Shown here in pieces: positions 34,631 through 46,220 of a DNA stretch of 54,990 bases. The stretch comes from Alphaproteobacteria bacterium (GTDB taxonomy: Bacteria; Pseudomonadota; Alphaproteobacteria; SHWA01), in assembly GCA_009693995.1 (NCBI GenBank), contig SHWA01000005.1, positions 1-54,990 on the forward strand. The letters run 5' to 3'. A program made the position numbers and the translations under genes. The notes below the pieces were generated by a model. That model saw nothing but the letters and a program-made list of their open reading frames with translations. It searched no databases and was not told the DNA's origin. The first letter of the stretch is position 1. Each line of letters opens with the position of its first letter.

Positions 34631-35697
34631 CCACGTCACCGGCGCAACCCGGGCCACGGGTCGATCCCCGCCGCTGCCACGAAGCGGCGGAAGACGGCCT
34701 CGGCCCCATCGCGCGTCATCGGCCGGTCTGCCTCTATCTCGAGACCACCAACCGCTGCAACCTGCTCTGCACCAGCTGCCCGCGAACCTACGAGACCCTG
34801 GAGCCTCCGGCCGATCTGAGCTGGGAGCTGTTCACGCGCATCGTCGATCAGATACCGGACATCGCCCGCGTCGTGCTGCACGGCGTCGGCGAGCCGATGC
34901 TGGTGAAGGACCTGCCGCGGATGATCCGCTATCTCAAGGATCGTGGCGCCTATGTGCTGTTCAATACCAACGGCACGCTGCTGACCGCACGCAAGGGCCG
35001 TGCACTGGCCGATGCCGGCCTGGATGAGCTGCGTGTCTCCCTCGACGCCGCGGACGCCGCGACGTTTCTCCTGGTGCGCGGCAAGGATTACTTCCATCGC
35101 ATCGTCCGCAACGTGCGCGCCTTCACCGCGGCGCAGGCGCGTGAAGGGCACGACCGGCCGCGGGTGTCGCTCTGGCTCACCGGCCTCAAGGAGACGGTGG
35201 CGCAGCTCCCCGCCTTCGTCCGGGTCGCGGACGACATCGGCGTGAAAGAGGTCTATCTCCAGCGCATGGTCTTCTTCGACCAGGAGGCGATCGGCCTGGC
35301 CCGACCGGACCAGGCCCTCTTCGAGCGGCTGACGCGGGAAGAGGCCGGCCATCTGGCCGCCGCGGAAGCGCTGGCGGCGTCCCTCGGCATCACCTTCAAC
35401 GCCTCCGGCGCGACCGATCCCGAGACCAGCTTGCAGAAGGCGGGCGAGGCGAGCCCCTGGTCGCTCTGCCGGCGCCCGTGGACCGTCATGTACTTCACGG
35501 CCAACGGCCGGGCGCTGCCCTGCTGCATCGCGCCCTTCTCGCAGCGCGGCTACCAGAACTACACCCTGGGCGACGCCACCCAGGAGACGCTGCGCGAGAT
35601 CTGGAACGGCGCGCCCTACCAGGCCTTCCGCGCGGCGCTCCATTCCGACGCGCCGCCGAGTTCCTGCGCCAATTGCGGCCTGCGGTGGAGCCTCTAG
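34627..35697 (+). CDS. radical SAM/SPASM protein
   Basis: A 356-residue radical SAM protein. The cluster motif CNLLCTSC follows LYLETTNR; GVGEPMLVKDLP is the GGE-like motif. The C-terminal Cys residues (LCRRPW, ALPCCIAPF, SSCANCGLRW) fit a SPASM/twitch domain with one extra 4Fe-4S cluster. Related enzymes modify peptides or small molecules, and several sit in lipid- or sugar-modification loci. The start at 34627 overlaps the membrane glycosyltransferase stop (ATGA). Product unknown. Confidence 0.85.
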   Translation: MTTSPAQPGPRVDPRRCHEAAEDGLGPIARHRPVCLYLETTNRCNLLCTSCPRTYETLEPPADLSWELFTRIVDQIPDIARVVLHGVGEPMLVKDLPRMIRYLKDRGAYVLFNTNGTLLTARKGRALADAGLDELRVSLDAADAATFLLVRGKDYFHRIVRNVRAFTAAQAREGHDRPRVSLWLTGLKETVAQLPAFVRVADDIGVKEVYLQRMVFFDQEAIGLARPDQALFERLTREEAGHLAAAEALAASLGITFNASGATDPETSLQKAGEASPWSLCRRPWTVMYFTANGRALPCCIAPFSQRGYQNYTLGDATQETLREIWNGAPYQAFRAALHSDAPPSSCANCGLRWSL

Positions 35698-36449
35698 CGG
35701 ACCGGTGGCCGGCGCGGCGCGCGGGCGGCGCCAACGATCGCGTGGCGGCGATCGTCCCCTGCCTGGAAGAGGAGACGGCGATCGGACCGGTGGTCGCGGC
35801 CCTGCTGGGCCACGGCATCAATGAGGTGATCGTCGTCGATGGCGGCTCGCGCGACCGGACGGCGGAGCGCGCCGCCGCGGCCGGGGCGCGGGTGATCGTC
35901 GAGCCGCGCCGCGGCTATGGCCGCGCCCTGTTGACCGGACTCGCCGCGGTCGAGCGGGCCGCCGACATCATCCTGTTCATGGACGGCGACGGCAGCGATC
36001 GGCCGGAGATGATCCCCGCGGTGCTGGCGCCGATCCGCTCCGGTGCCGCCGGCCTGGTCCTCGGCTCGCGTCTCCAGGGCGAGCGGGAACCGGGCAGCCT
36101 GCTGTGGTCGCGGGTGATCGCGGGCTGGCTCGCCGGCCGCCTCCTGCGGCTGGTCTATGGCGTCCGCTGCACCGACATGTCGCCGTTCCGCGCCATCCGG
36201 CTCGCGGCCCTGACCAGACTCGGCATGGGCGAGGAGTCGTTCGGCTGGAACCTGGAAATGCAAATGCGCGCAGCCGGAGCCGGCCTGCGCATGGTCGAGG
36301 TGCCGGTGGGTCAGCGCCGGCGGGCGGGCGGAGTCTCGAAGGTCTCAGGCAACCTGGCCATATCGGCCAAGGTTGCCTGGGTCCTCGCCAAGACCTTCCT
36401 CCGGCTCGCCCGGACGCTCCGGCGCGAGGCTCAGCCGACGCGGCGGTAG
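35685..36449 (+). CDS. family 2 glycosyltransferase (DPM1/DolP-mannose synthase-like)
   Basis: A 254-residue GT2 enzyme: AAIVPCLEEETAIGPVVAALL, EVIVVDGGSRDRTAERA, and the metal site LFMDGDGSDRP, with GSRLQGEREPGSLLW and a C-terminal amphipathic segment rather than a clear membrane anchor. It probably makes a polyprenyl-phosphate sugar that the GT-C protein in the same operon could use. The GTG start overlaps the radical SAM gene by 13 bases; a GTG 18 codons further in is possible. Its end overlaps the convergent DoxD-like gene by 19 bases. Confidence 0.8.
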   Translation: MEPLADRWPARRAGGANDRVAAIVPCLEEETAIGPVVAALLGHGINEVIVVDGGSRDRTAERAAAAGARVIVEPRRGYGRALLTGLAAVERAADIILFMDGDGSDRPEMIPAVLAPIRSGAAGLVLGSRLQGEREPGSLLWSRVIAGWLAGRLLRLVYGVRCTDMSPFRAIRLAALTRLGMGEESFGWNLEMQMRAAGAGLRMVEVPVGQRRRAGGVSKVSGNLAISAKVAWVLAKTFLRLARTLRREAQPTRR

Positions 36450-37084
36450 ATCCTCGCGATCAGCCCGTCACCCTTGAACGGACCCCATGGCCGGCGGGCG
36501 AGCCAAGCATCCGCTCCCAGGCTGCGGCCGGCATTGTTGATCACGAAGAAACCCAGGACGAAGATCAGGAAGATATAGAGCCATGGCCACTCGGCGGGAT
36601 GCTTGTAGAGGCCGAGCCACAGGTGCACCACGAACAGCATGCCAACGACCGAAAGTGGCCTGACCATGAACCCGAGCAGCAACGCGGTCGCCATCGAAAG
36701 CTCGGTCAGGTAGACGATCGGGTCGATGATGTGCAGCAGCGGCAAATAGACCGCCTCCACCAGCGCACCATGGATCGGGAAGGCGGCGTTCTGCACCATC
36801 TCGGTGGTCCAGCCCTTGAAGCCGCCCGGGACCGGCAGCGGCAGCTTCCAGATCGAACCCTGGAACCACATGCAGCCGATCATCGCCCGCATGAACCACG
36901 TCGCCAGGTGCGCCGGCGTGCGCTGGTTCGGATCGTCGCGCCAATTCATGTACGCGATGGCGATGCTGCCGACGGCGAGCACCAGGAACAGGATCACCAG
37001 GAGCGGTCCGACACCGCTGCCCATGTGATCCTCGGTCTGGCCCATGAGGAACAGCCAGCTGTCGTAGAACGGATTGGTTTTCAT
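36431..37084 (-). CDS. DoxD-like (TQO small subunit) membrane protein
   Basis: A 217-residue polytopic protein with five or six helices. The segments AMIGCMWFQGSIWKLPLP, DPIVYLTELSMATALLLGFMVRP and NNAGRSLGADAWLARR match the TQO small subunit DoxD/DoxX superfamily, named for thiosulfate:quinone oxidoreductase of Acidianus. No DoxA partner is present, so thiosulfate oxidation is not established. The ATG at 37084 is preceded by GAGGTGG and preferred over 37105. Confidence 0.75.
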   Translation of the reverse strand: MKTNPFYDSWLFLMGQTEDHMGSGVGPLLVILFLVLAVGSIAIAYMNWRDDPNQRTPAHLATWFMRAMIGCMWFQGSIWKLPLPVPGGFKGWTTEMVQNAAFPIHGALVEAVYLPLLHIIDPIVYLTELSMATALLLGFMVRPLSVVGMLFVVHLWLGLYKHPAEWPWLYIFLIFVLGFFVINNAGRSLGADAWLARRPWGPFKGDGLIARIYRRVG

Positions 37085-37298
37085 GGTTGCCACCTCGATT
37101 GACACGATTTACGCAACGAGCACCGGCGAACCGCTGCCATCACAATTCTGTTGCGGACGGTCCAGCGGAAACATCGCGCATCATTGTTTAGCCGCTCCGC
37201 CCGCATCCGGGTAATGCCGAGACGTCATCGAGCCATGACCACAATATGGCACCTGCGTCGCGCCTGCTGCGGGGCCAAGTACGACCGAGAGGAACAAT

Positions 37299-37841
37299 AT
37301 GGACGACGCCCGTCGGCGCTTGTTTCGCCACTTCGAATCCCTGGGGATCGACGCACCCACAGTGCCGTATCCGGCCCACAAGACGGTCGCTGAAGGCAAG
37401 GCCCAGCGGGGCGCCATGAAGGGTCAGTTCACCAAGAACCTGCTGCTCAAGGACAAGAAGGGGCGCCTCTATCTGGTGGTTGTCCACGAGGACCGAACCG
37501 TGGACCTGCGGACGCTCCACACGCGCTTGGGTGCGAATGGCCGGCTGGGATTCGCATCCGCGGATCAAATGCGCGCGGCCCTCGGTATCGAGCCCGGCGC
37601 GCTCACGCCGCTCGCGCTCCTGAACGACGGCGCAGGCGCGGTCACGGTCGTGATCGACGCGGTACTCATGGGGTCCGAGCAAATCAACTTCCACCCGCTG
37701 ATCAACACCGAAAGCACCGGAATCGCGCCGCGCGACTTGCTCGCGTTCATCGCGTCTTGTGGCCGCGAGCCCGCGATCGTCAACTTCGGCGGCGGTGGCG
37801 AAGAGTCGGTACGCCAGGACCGCTCACCGAGCAAGGGCTAG
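37299..37841 (+). CDS. YbaK/ProX-type aminoacyl-tRNA deacylase
   Basis: A 180-residue stand-alone editing domain: VPYPAHKTVAEGKAQRGAMKGQFTKNLLLKDKKGRLYLVVVHEDRTVDL, LGFASADQMRAALGIEPGALTPLALLND and NFHPLINTESTGI. The GxxxKNLLLKD and GSVTPL-like (GALTPLALLND) motifs point to the PrdX/ProXp branch that removes alanine from mischarged tRNA-Pro. AGAGGA precedes the ATG. Interestingly a tRNA-Pro gene lies elsewhere in the window, but that is not a functional link. Confidence 0.88.
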   Translation: MDDARRRLFRHFESLGIDAPTVPYPAHKTVAEGKAQRGAMKGQFTKNLLLKDKKGRLYLVVVHEDRTVDLRTLHTRLGANGRLGFASADQMRAALGIEPGALTPLALLNDGAGAVTVVIDAVLMGSEQINFHPLINTESTGIAPRDLLAFIASCGREPAIVNFGGGGEESVRQDRSPSKG

Positions 37842-37952
37842 GCAGTCCGACCCCGGGCACCAGCCATAGTTACCGGCCGGGTGGCAGGGCCGGTGGCTTT
37901 GCCGTAAGGTGCGCGGAAATCGAGGCTCGAAGACCGCGAGAGCACTCCGCCT

Positions 37953-39617
37953 ATGACCGATTCCCTGGCCATCGCCGTCGCCCAAACCAACCCGACGGTC
38001 GGGGCGATCGGCCACAACATCGCCCGCATTCGCGCCGCCCGCGCCGAGGCAGCGGCGCTGGACGCCGAGCTGGTGGTGATGACTGAGCTGGTCGTCTCCG
38101 GCTACCCGCCCGAGGACCTGGTGCTGAAGCCTGCCTTCCTGCACGCCGCCGAGGCGGCGGTCGGGCGCCTGGCCGAGGAGACCGCGGACGGCGGCCCGGC
38201 GTTGCTCATTTCCAGTCCCTGGCGGATCGACGGGCGCACCCATAGCGCCGCGATCCTGCTCGATGCCGGCCAGGTGGCCGGCGTGCGCGCCAAGCACGAC
38301 CTGCCCAACTACGGCGTGTTCGACGAGAAGCGCGTGTTCGCCGCCGGGCCGATGCCGGGGCCGATCAATTTCCGCGGCGTGCGGCTCGGCGTGATGACTT
38401 GCGAGGACATGTGGACCCCCGCGGTCGCCGAGTGCCTGGCCGAGACCGGCGCCGAGCTGCTGATCGTCCTCAACGGGTCGCCGTTCGAGTCCGAGAAGAT
38501 CGACCAGCGCCTCAACCTGGCGGTGGCGCGGGTGCGCGAGACCGGGCTGCCGCTGATCTACGCCAACCAGGTGGGTGGCCAGGACGAGCTGGTGTTCGAC
38601 GGCGCCTCCTTCGCCCTCGATCCCGACTGCCGCCTGCGCCTTCAACTGCCGGCCTTCCGGGAGTTCGTCGCCCTCGGCCGCTGGCAGCGCGGCCGGGACG
38701 AGCGCTGGCGCTGCACCGCGGGCGTAATCGAGCGCCTGCCGGAAGGGCTCGAGTCGGTCTACGCCGCCATGGTGCTGGGCCTGCGCGACTATGTCGGGAA
38801 AAGCCGGTTTCCCGGGGTCGTCATCGGCCTCTCGGGCGGCATCGATTCGGCACTGACCGCCGCCTGCGCGGTGGATGCCCTCGGCGCCGACCAGGTGCGC
38901 TGCGTGATGATGCCGTCGCGCTTCACCTCGCAGGACTCTCTCGATGACGCCGCGGACTGCGCCAAGCTCTTGGGCATCCGCCTCGACCAGGTCGCCATCG
39001 AGCCGGCGGTCGCCGCCTTCGACCAGATGCTTGCCGGCGTCTTCCAGGGACTCGCCCGCGACGTGACCGAGGAGAACATCCAGGCCCGCATCCGCGGCCT
39101 GCTCCTGATGGCAGTCTCCAACAAGACCGGGTTCATGGTGGTGACGACCGGCAACAAGTCCGAGATGTCGGCCGGCTACGCCACCCTCTACGGCGACATG
39201 TGCGGCGGCTATTCGGTGCTGAAGGACGTCTACAAGACCATGGTGTTCGCGCTCTCACATTGGCGCAACCAGCATCGCTCCGACGGGCTGCTGGGGCCGG
39301 CGGGCCGGGTGATCCCGGAGCGCGTCATCACCAAGGCGCCCTCGGCCGAGCTGCGTCCCGACCAGAAGGACGAGGACAGCCTGCCGAAATACGCCAACCT
39401 CGACGCCATCCTCGACTGCCTGGTGGAGCACGAGCTGCCGGTCGAGGAGATCCTCGCCAAGGGCTTCGCGCGCGAGGACGTGGCGCGGGTGCAGAAGCTG
39501 CTCTACGTCGCCGAATACAAGCGCCGCCAGGCCCCGCCCGGGGTCAAGATCACGTCACGCGCGTTCGGCCGCGACCGGCGCTATCCGATCACGAACGGGT
39601 TTCGCGAGACCCTATGA
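37953..39617 (+). CDS. nadE: glutamine-dependent NAD+ synthetase
   Basis: A 554-residue two-domain enzyme. The N-terminal nitrilase-like glutaminase shows its Glu ([15 protein letters not shown]), Lys ([16 protein letters not shown]) and Cys (VMTCEDMW). The C-terminal ATP pyrophosphatase has [42 protein letters not shown] and the [18 protein letters not shown] loop. It converts deamido-NAD to NAD. Its stop overlaps gltX (ATGA). Confidence 0.96.
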   Translation: MTDSLAIAVAQTNPTVGAIGHNIARIRAARAEAAALDAELVVMTELVVSGYPPEDLVLKPAFLHAAEAAVGRLAEETADGGPALLISSPWRIDGRTHSAAILLDAGQVAGVRAKHDLPNYGVFDEKRVFAAGPMPGPINFRGVRLGVMTCEDMWTPAVAECLAETGAELLIVLNGSPFESEKIDQRLNLAVARVRETGLPLIYANQVGGQDELVFDGASFALDPDCRLRLQLPAFREFVALGRWQRGRDERWRCTAGVIERLPEGLESVYAAMVLGLRDYVGKSRFPGVVIGLSGGIDSALTAACAVDALGADQVRCVMMPSRFTSQDSLDDAADCAKLLGIRLDQVAIEPAVAAFDQMLAGVFQGLARDVTEENIQARIRGLLLMAVSNKTGFMVVTTGNKSEMSAGYATLYGDMCGGYSVLKDVYKTMVFALSHWRNQHRSDGLLGPAGRVIPERVITKAPSAELRPDQKDEDSLPKYANLDAILDCLVEHELPVEEILAKGFAREDVARVQKLLYVAEYKRRQAPPGVKITSRAFGRDRRYPITNGFRETL

Positions 39618-40954
39618 CGGTGCGCGTCCGCTTCGCGCCGAGCCCGACCGGATACCTCCACGTCGGCAACGCGCGGACCGCGCTGATCAACTGGCTGTTC
39701 GCGGCGCGCGCGCAGGGCCGCTTCATCCTGCGCATCGACGATACCGATGCCGAGCGCAGCCGCCCCGAATATGCCGCCGCGATCGACGTGGACCTGCACT
39801 GGCTCGGCCTGGCTTGGGCCGAGCGCGTGGTCCAGTCGAGCCGGTTGGGTGCCTACGCGGCGGCGCGGCAGGCGCTCGGCGCGACCGGCCGGCTCTATGC
39901 CTGTTACGAGACGGCGGAGGAACTGGAGACGGCGCGGCGCCTAGCGCTTTCTCGCGGCCGGCCGCCGGTCTACGACCGCGCCGGGCTCGATCTCGATGCG
40001 CCGGCGCGCAGCCGGCTGGAAGCCGAGGGTCGCTCGCCCCACTTCCGTTTCCGTCTCGATGACCGGGCGATCGCCTGGCAGGACGGGGTGCGCGGCCCCA
40101 GCCACGTGCCGGGCGGCAGCGTCAGCGATCCCGTGCTCTTCCGCGCCGATGGCCGACCGACCTACACCCTGGCGTCGGTGGTGGACGACATCGACCTCGC
40201 CATCAGCGACGTGATCCGCGGCGAGGATCATGCCGCCAACACGGCGGTGCAGATCCAGATTTTCCAGGCGCTCGGTGCGGCCCCGCCCCGCTTCGCCCAC
40301 CACGCGCTGCTGGTGGACGCGAGCGGCGCCGGCTTCTCCAAGCGCCTGGGCAGCCTGTCGCTCCGCGCCTTGCGGGAGGAGGGAGTGGAGGCCATGGCGC
40401 TGGCGAGCCTGCTCGCGCGCCTCGGCACGGCGGATGCCGTGACGCCCGAGGGCGACCTCGCCGCCCTCACCGCCAGTTTCGATCTTGCACGCCTCGGCCG
40501 GGCGCCGGCCCGGTTCGATGCGGCCGATCTCTGGCGGCTGAACGCCGAGCTGCTGCGCCGCATGCCCTTCGCCGCGGTCGCGGAGCGGCTGGCGGCGATC
40601 GGCCTGGAAGCGGCCGATGCGCGGTTCTGGGAGGCGGTCCGGGGCAACCTCACCCGGCTTGCCGAGGCCCGCGACTGGTGGCAGGTCGTGCGCAGCGACA
40701 TAACCCCCGTCCGCGAGGACCCGGACGTGCTCGCCGCCGCCGCCAGACTGCTGCCGGCGGAACCTTGGGACGAGACCACCTGGGCCGCGTGGACCGGTGC
40801 CCTCGCCCAGGCCACCGGGCGCAAGGGCAAGGCGCTCTACCATCCGCTCCGCCTCGCCCTCACGGCGCGCGACTCCGGGCCGGAACTGAAGCGCCTCTTG
40901 CCGCTGCTCGGGCGCGTGCGTACCCTCGCTCGCCTTCAAGGCCCGGGCGCCTGA
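39614..40954 (+). CDS. gltX: glutamyl-tRNA synthetase
   Basis: A 446-residue class I synthetase: [21 protein letters not shown] (HIGH motif as HVGN), [18 protein letters not shown], and [16 protein letters not shown] as the KMSKS-equivalent. The sequence type ([10 protein letters not shown], no zinc Cys cluster) is the shorter alphaproteobacterial form that often coexists with a second GltX; which tRNAs it charges (Glu or also Gln) is unclear. It overlaps nadE by four bases. Confidence 0.93.
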   Translation: MTVRVRFAPSPTGYLHVGNARTALINWLFAARAQGRFILRIDDTDAERSRPEYAAAIDVDLHWLGLAWAERVVQSSRLGAYAAARQALGATGRLYACYETAEELETARRLALSRGRPPVYDRAGLDLDAPARSRLEAEGRSPHFRFRLDDRAIAWQDGVRGPSHVPGGSVSDPVLFRADGRPTYTLASVVDDIDLAISDVIRGEDHAANTAVQIQIFQALGAAPPRFAHHALLVDASGAGFSKRLGSLSLRALREEGVEAMALASLLARLGTADAVTPEGDLAALTASFDLARLGRAPARFDAADLWRLNAELLRRMPFAAVAERLAAIGLEAADARFWEAVRGNLTRLAEARDWWQVVRSDITPVREDPDVLAAAARLLPAEPWDETTWAAWTGALAQATGRKGKALYHPLRLALTARDSGPELKRLLPLLGRVRTLARLQGPGA

Positions 40955-40967
40955 GGCGGAGGAAGCG

Positions 40968-42344
<1,377 letters not shown>

Positions 42345-42375
42345 GCGCGCACCGCCAGCCCGTCTGACCCGCCCC

Positions 42376-43161
42376 ATGGCCGGCACTGACCATACCAAGG
42401 CGGCCGCCCCTGGCGGGCCGGCGATCATCCTGGTCGAGCCGCAGCTCGGCGACAACATCGGCGCCGCCGCCCGGGCCATGTTCAACTTCGGCCTCATCGA
42501 CCTGCGCCTGGTGCGCCCGCGCGACGGCTGGCCGAACGTCAGGGCGGTGGTTTCGGCGTCGGGGGCGGATACGGTCGTGGACGGGGTGCGGGTGTTCGCG
42601 ACTGTCGCCGCCGCCGTTGCCGATCTGCGCTTCCTCCTCGCCACCACCGCGCGGCCGCGCCACCTGGCGAAGCCGGTGGTCACCCCGGCCGAAGCGGCCC
42701 GCGCCCTGCGGGAGGCGGCCGCCGGTGGGCGAGCGGCGGGAATCCTGTTCGGCGCCGAGCGGCGCGGGCTGGTGAACGAGGATCTCGGCCTCGCCGACGC
42801 GATCCTGACCGTGCCGATCAACCCGGCCTTCGCCTCCCTCAACATCGCCCAGGCGGTGCTGCTGGTGGCCTACGAGTGGTATCAGGCGCAGGCGACCGCC
42901 CCGGCCTCGGCGACGCTGCCGCTCGACCAAACCCCGGCCAGCAAGGCCGATCTGGAGGGCCTGTTCCAGCACTTGGAACAGGCGCTGGAGGTGGCCGGCT
43001 TCTTCCGCCCGCCCGAGAGGCGCCCGAGCATGGTCCTCAATCTACGCGCCATGCTGCTGCGCGCGGGCCTGCGCGAGCAGGAAGTGCGGACCTTGCGCGG
43101 GGTGATCGCCGCCCTGGCCCCGGGTGCGCTGCACCGGCGCACGCCCCCGGGATCGGTTTGA
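42376..43161 (+). CDS. trmJ: TrmJ-type tRNA 2'-O-methyltransferase
   Basis: A 261-residue SPOUT methyltransferase: IILVEPQLGDNIGAAARAMFNFGLIDLRLVRPRDGWPN, GILFGAERRGLVNEDL and the knot motif VPINPAFASLNIAQAVLLVAYEW. The C-terminal part (FFRPPERRPSMVLNLRAMLLRAGL) matches TrmJ, which methylates position 32 in the anticodon loop. A near-consensus promoter for rpsD overlaps its stop codon. Confidence 0.9.
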   Translation: MAGTDHTKAAAPGGPAIILVEPQLGDNIGAAARAMFNFGLIDLRLVRPRDGWPNVRAVVSASGADTVVDGVRVFATVAAAVADLRFLLATTARPRHLAKPVVTPAEAARALREAAAGGRAAGILFGAERRGLVNEDLGLADAILTVPINPAFASLNIAQAVLLVAYEWYQAQATAPASATLPLDQTPASKADLEGLFQHLEQALEVAGFFRPPERRPSMVLNLRAMLLRAGLREQEVRTLRGVIAALAPGALHRRTPPGSV

Positions 43162-43185
43162 CAGGGGCAGGAGCCTGCGTATAGT
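43158..43185 (+). promoter_or_regulatory. sigma-70-type promoter of rpsD
   Basis: TTGACA (43158-43163) and TATAGT (43180-43185) are separated by 16 bases. The -35 box includes the trmJ stop codon. This would start transcription about 65 bases before the rpsD ATG and gives that ribosomal protein gene its own strong promoter inside the operon. Confidence 0.7.
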
Positions 43186-43257
43186 ACCGCCTCTCCGCCG
43201 CCGCCCCTTCCGCCGATCTGGGGCCGGCGGTGGACATCCTTTGTTCGGACATCCTGC

Positions 43258-43875
43258 ATGACCAAGCGCGCCGCGTCGAAGTACAAGATCGCCCGCCGTC
43301 TCGGCGAGAACCTCTGGGGCCGGCCCAAGAGCCCGTCCAACCGGCGCGAATACGGCCCCGGCCAGCATGGGCAGCGGCGCCGCAAGAAGCCGACCGACTT
43401 CGGCACCCAGTTGATGGCCAAGCAGAAGCTCAAGGGCTACTACGGCAACATCACCGAGCGGCAGTTCCGCAACATCTATGCCGAGGCGGTCCGCCGCCGC
43501 GGCGACACCGGCGAGAACCTGATCGGCCTGCTGGAGCGGCGGCTCGACTGCGTGGTCTATCGCATGAAGTTCGTGCCGACCGTGTTCGCCGCCCGCCAGA
43601 TGGTCAGCCACGGCCATATCTCGGTGAACGGCCGCCGCGTCACGATCCCCTCCTACGTGGTGCGCGAGGGCGACCGCATAACGCTCAAGGACAAGATGCG
43701 CGAGCACGGCACGGTGCTCGAATCCATGGGCTTGTCCGAGCGCGAAATCCCCGACTACATCCAGGTCGACCACAAGAAGATGGAAGGCACCTTCGTCCGC
43801 ACGCCGCAATTGGCCGACGTGCCGTACCCGGTGCGGATGGAGCCGAACCTGGTGGTCGAGTTCTACTCGCGCTGA
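43258..43875 (+). CDS. rpsD: 30S ribosomal protein S4
   Basis: A 205-residue S4 protein: [25 protein letters not shown] at the N-terminus, [15 protein letters not shown], and the S4 RNA-binding domain [30 protein letters not shown]4 is a primary 16S rRNA binder. Length is standard. The N-terminus lacks the zinc cysteines found in some S4 proteins. Confidence 0.98.
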   Translation: MTKRAASKYKIARRLGENLWGRPKSPSNRREYGPGQHGQRRRKKPTDFGTQLMAKQKLKGYYGNITERQFRNIYAEAVRRRGDTGENLIGLLERRLDCVVYRMKFVPTVFAARQMVSHGHISVNGRRVTIPSYVVREGDRITLKDKMREHGTVLESMGLSEREIPDYIQVDHKKMEGTFVRTPQLADVPYPVRMEPNLVVEFYSR

Positions 43876-43883
43876 GCTGCGGC

Positions 43884-45037
43884 ATGCCCCGCGCCCTGGT
43901 GCGGGTCTCCAATCTGCCGCGCGCGATCCGGTTTTTCCTGGCGCTCGCCTCGGGCCTGTCCCTGGCGGCGGAGGTGCGGGCGGAACTCTTCGACACCGCG
44001 TTTGCCAGCCGCCCGGCGGAGGTGACCCGCGCCCTCTGTCAGATGCGGGTGTTCCAGGACCGGACCGGACCGGGGATCTCGATCTGATCCCGGAAATCTT
44101 CGCGGTCGCCACGCCGCAGTCCCAGATGGAGCCCAGCAGCCTGTTCGGCAAGCCCATGGCCGGCCTCGCCGCGCGCTGCCTGGGCGAGGATGCGGCCGCC
44201 TGCGCCAGCTTCCGCAGAAACCTGCTGCGGGCGGCGGCGGCGGACTCTTTCCACCTCGATTGGCAGCGGTGGTTCGCGAGCGGCCGCGACGACCATTACA
44301 ACGCCACCCTCACCGGCAACAACTTCATGGTCCAGGTGGCGACGGCCTACGCCGTGCTCCGGGACCGGCTCGATCTCGCCCCCGGGGAACGCGACCAGAT
44401 CGAAGGCTGGCTGGGGCGGCGCGCCGAGGAATACTTCAACCGCTGGCCGTTCGATGGCACCACCCGGGAAGGCAGCAACCACTATGCCGCCAGCGCATCG
44501 CTGCAGATGGCCGTCGGCGTGATCCGGGGAGACGCCACGCGATACCAGCGGGGGATCGAGCAGTTCCACCGCACCATGGGCACGCTACGCGCCGATGGCA
44601 GCCTGCCCAATGAAACGCGGCGCACCCAGCACGCCCTCATGTATACCAGCAAGACCCTGAGCCACCTGGTCTACCTGGCGGAAGTCGCGGCCCACCGGGG
44701 CAGCGACCTGTACGCCGAAGGCGCGCCGCGCACGCTGCACGCGGCGGTCACGTTCTTCCTGGATGCCATGAACGACCACCGGCTGATCGAGCCCTATGCC
44801 TGGGCGCAGGACCAGCCCGCGGGCGGCGCAGCCCCCATGCCGCAGGACCTGACCTTCATCGCCCGCTTCCGCCTGGTGGCCTGGTTCGAACCCTATCTGG
44901 CCCGCTTCCCCGACCACCCGAATGCGCCCCGCCTGCGCGCGCTCGCCCGACACTACGGCATCACCAAGCCCCTCGGCGTCGAGGACTGGTTCGGCGGCCA
45001 GACGTCCTGCTATTTCGCCCGCACCCTGGACTGGTGA
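43884..45037 (+). pseudogene. alginate lyase-like secreted protein, frameshifted
   Basis: The first ORF (67 codons, to 44087) has an N-terminal signal peptide (FFLALASGLSLAAEVRA) and ends in RVFQDRTGPGISI. The second (44126-45037, 303 codons) resembles polysaccharide lyase family 5/AlgL: GSNHYAASASLQMAVGVIRGD, LRADGSLPNETRRTQHALMYT (His, Arg and Tyr of the active site) and a helical C-terminus. GGACC is repeated three times at the junction. With two copies the frame would read QDRTGDLDLIPEIFAVATPQ straight into the second ORF, giving one protein of about 382 residues. As written the gene is broken or the domain lacks its signal peptide. Confidence 0.75.
44057..44071 (+). repeat. GGACC x3 tandem repeat
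   Basis: Three contiguous copies of GGACC sit at the exact point where the alginate-lyase-like frame breaks. Two copies would restore the frame, so a one-unit gain changes the phase. It could be a slipped-strand mutation, a switchable repeat, or an artefact. Confidence 0.85.
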
Positions 45038-45052
45038 GGCCGGCGACCAGGA

Positions 45053-45382
45053 TCAGCCCTTCTTGTCGGTCATCACCTGTTTGCGCGCTTCGGCCAACAG
45101 TTCGTCCATGCGCCGCTGCAAGCGGTGCTCGGACATGTCGATCCCCTTGGCCTTCAGGTCGCGCAGCACCTTATCAACTACGTCGCCGTCGCCTGGCCTG
45201 TCGAAGTCGGCGATCACCACTTCCTTCGCGTAGGTCTCGGCGGCAGCGGCGCTAAGGCCGAGGAGTTCGGCGGCCCACAAGCCGAACAGCTTGTTGCGAC
45301 GAGACCGCGCCCGGAACTGCACATCCTTGTCGTGGCTCCAGCGCGCCTCTTCGGACTGTTCGCGCTTCTCGAAAGTGGTCAT
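45053..45382 (-). CDS. DUF1476 protein, F1-ATPase zeta inhibitor family
   Basis: A 109-residue protein, MTTFEKREQSEEARWSHDKDVQFRARSRRNKLFGLWAAELLG..., matching DUF1476. In Paracoccus this family is the zeta subunit that blocks reverse ATP hydrolysis by F1FO-ATPase through its N-terminal inhibitory segment. The C-terminal four-helix part (KVLRDLKAKGIDMSEHRLQRRMDELL) is intact. The gene is restricted to alphaproteobacteria and commonly lies next to purC, as nearly here. Confidence 0.9.
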   Translation of the reverse strand: MTTFEKREQSEEARWSHDKDVQFRARSRRNKLFGLWAAELLGLSAAAAETYAKEVVIADFDRPGDGDVVDKVLRDLKAKGIDMSEHRLQRRMDELLAEARKQVMTDKKG

Positions 45383-45479
45383 TGGCCCGTCGCTCCCCAG
45401 GTTCCATATCTGCCGACCGGCGCGGCGGCGTCCGTCGGTTCCGTGTCTTATCGACCTATGATATGGGTATCAAGAGCTC

Positions 45480-46220
45480 ATGTGCACTACAGTATTGTTG
45501 CGTCGTCCCGGTCATGCATGGCCGCTCCTCCTGGCCGCCAACCGGGACGAGCGGCTGACGCGGCCGTGGCGGCCGCCGGGCCGGCACTGGCCCGACCGCG
45601 ACGTGGTCGCCGGCCTGGACGAGACGGCGGGCGGCACCTGGCTCGGCATCAATGGCACCGGACTGGTGGCGGCGGTCATGAACCGAGTCGGCTCGCTCGG
45701 CCCGGCACCCGACAAGCGCTCGCGGGGCGAGCTGGTGCTGGAAGCCCTCGACCACACCGAGGCGGGTGCGGCGGCAACGGCCCTCGCCGACCTGGATGGC
45801 AGCGCCTACCGTTCCTTCAACCTGGTGGTGGCGGACGCGGTGGACGCCTTCTGGGTGCGCGGCACCGGGGACGCAGAGGTGAGCGTGCGCCCGATCCCGC
45901 CCGGCCTCTCCATGTTGACCGCGCGCGAACTGAACGACCCCGCCTGCCCGCGCATCCGCGGCTACCGATCGCGCTTCGCGGCGGCGCCCCTTCCCGACCC
46001 CGCGCGTGCCGACTGGGGCGGTTGGCAGAGCCTGCTTGCCGACCGGGGCGGCGCCGGCGGCGACCCCCTCGGTGTCATGTGCATCGTCGGCGAGGATTAC
46101 GGCACCAGCTCCAGCTCATTGATCGCATTGCCGGAGTCGCCTAGCACCGAGGTACGCCCGCGCTGGCTGTTCGCGCCCGGCCGGCCTGACCGGGCGGCGT
46201 TCGTGCCGGTTGACTTCTAA
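45480..46220 (+). CDS. NRDE/TANGO2 family protein
   Basis: A 246-residue protein starting MCTTVLLRR with [23 protein letters not shown], the NRDE motif of the TANGO2 family, and [19 protein letters not shown] and [17 protein letters not shown]. Cys2 could be an N-terminal nucleophile as in Ntn-hydrolases. TANGO2-like proteins are linked to lipid or haem handling, but the bacterial function is unknown. It sits alone between the zeta inhibitor and the purine genes. Confidence 0.85.
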   Translation: MCTTVLLRRPGHAWPLLLAANRDERLTRPWRPPGRHWPDRDVVAGLDETAGGTWLGINGTGLVAAVMNRVGSLGPAPDKRSRGELVLEALDHTEAGAAATALADLDGSAYRSFNLVVADAVDAFWVRGTGDAEVSVRPIPPGLSMLTARELNDPACPRIRGYRSRFAAAPLPDPARADWGGWQSLLADRGGAGGDPLGVMCIVGEDYGTSSSSLIALPESPSTEVRPRWLFAPGRPDRAAFVPVDF

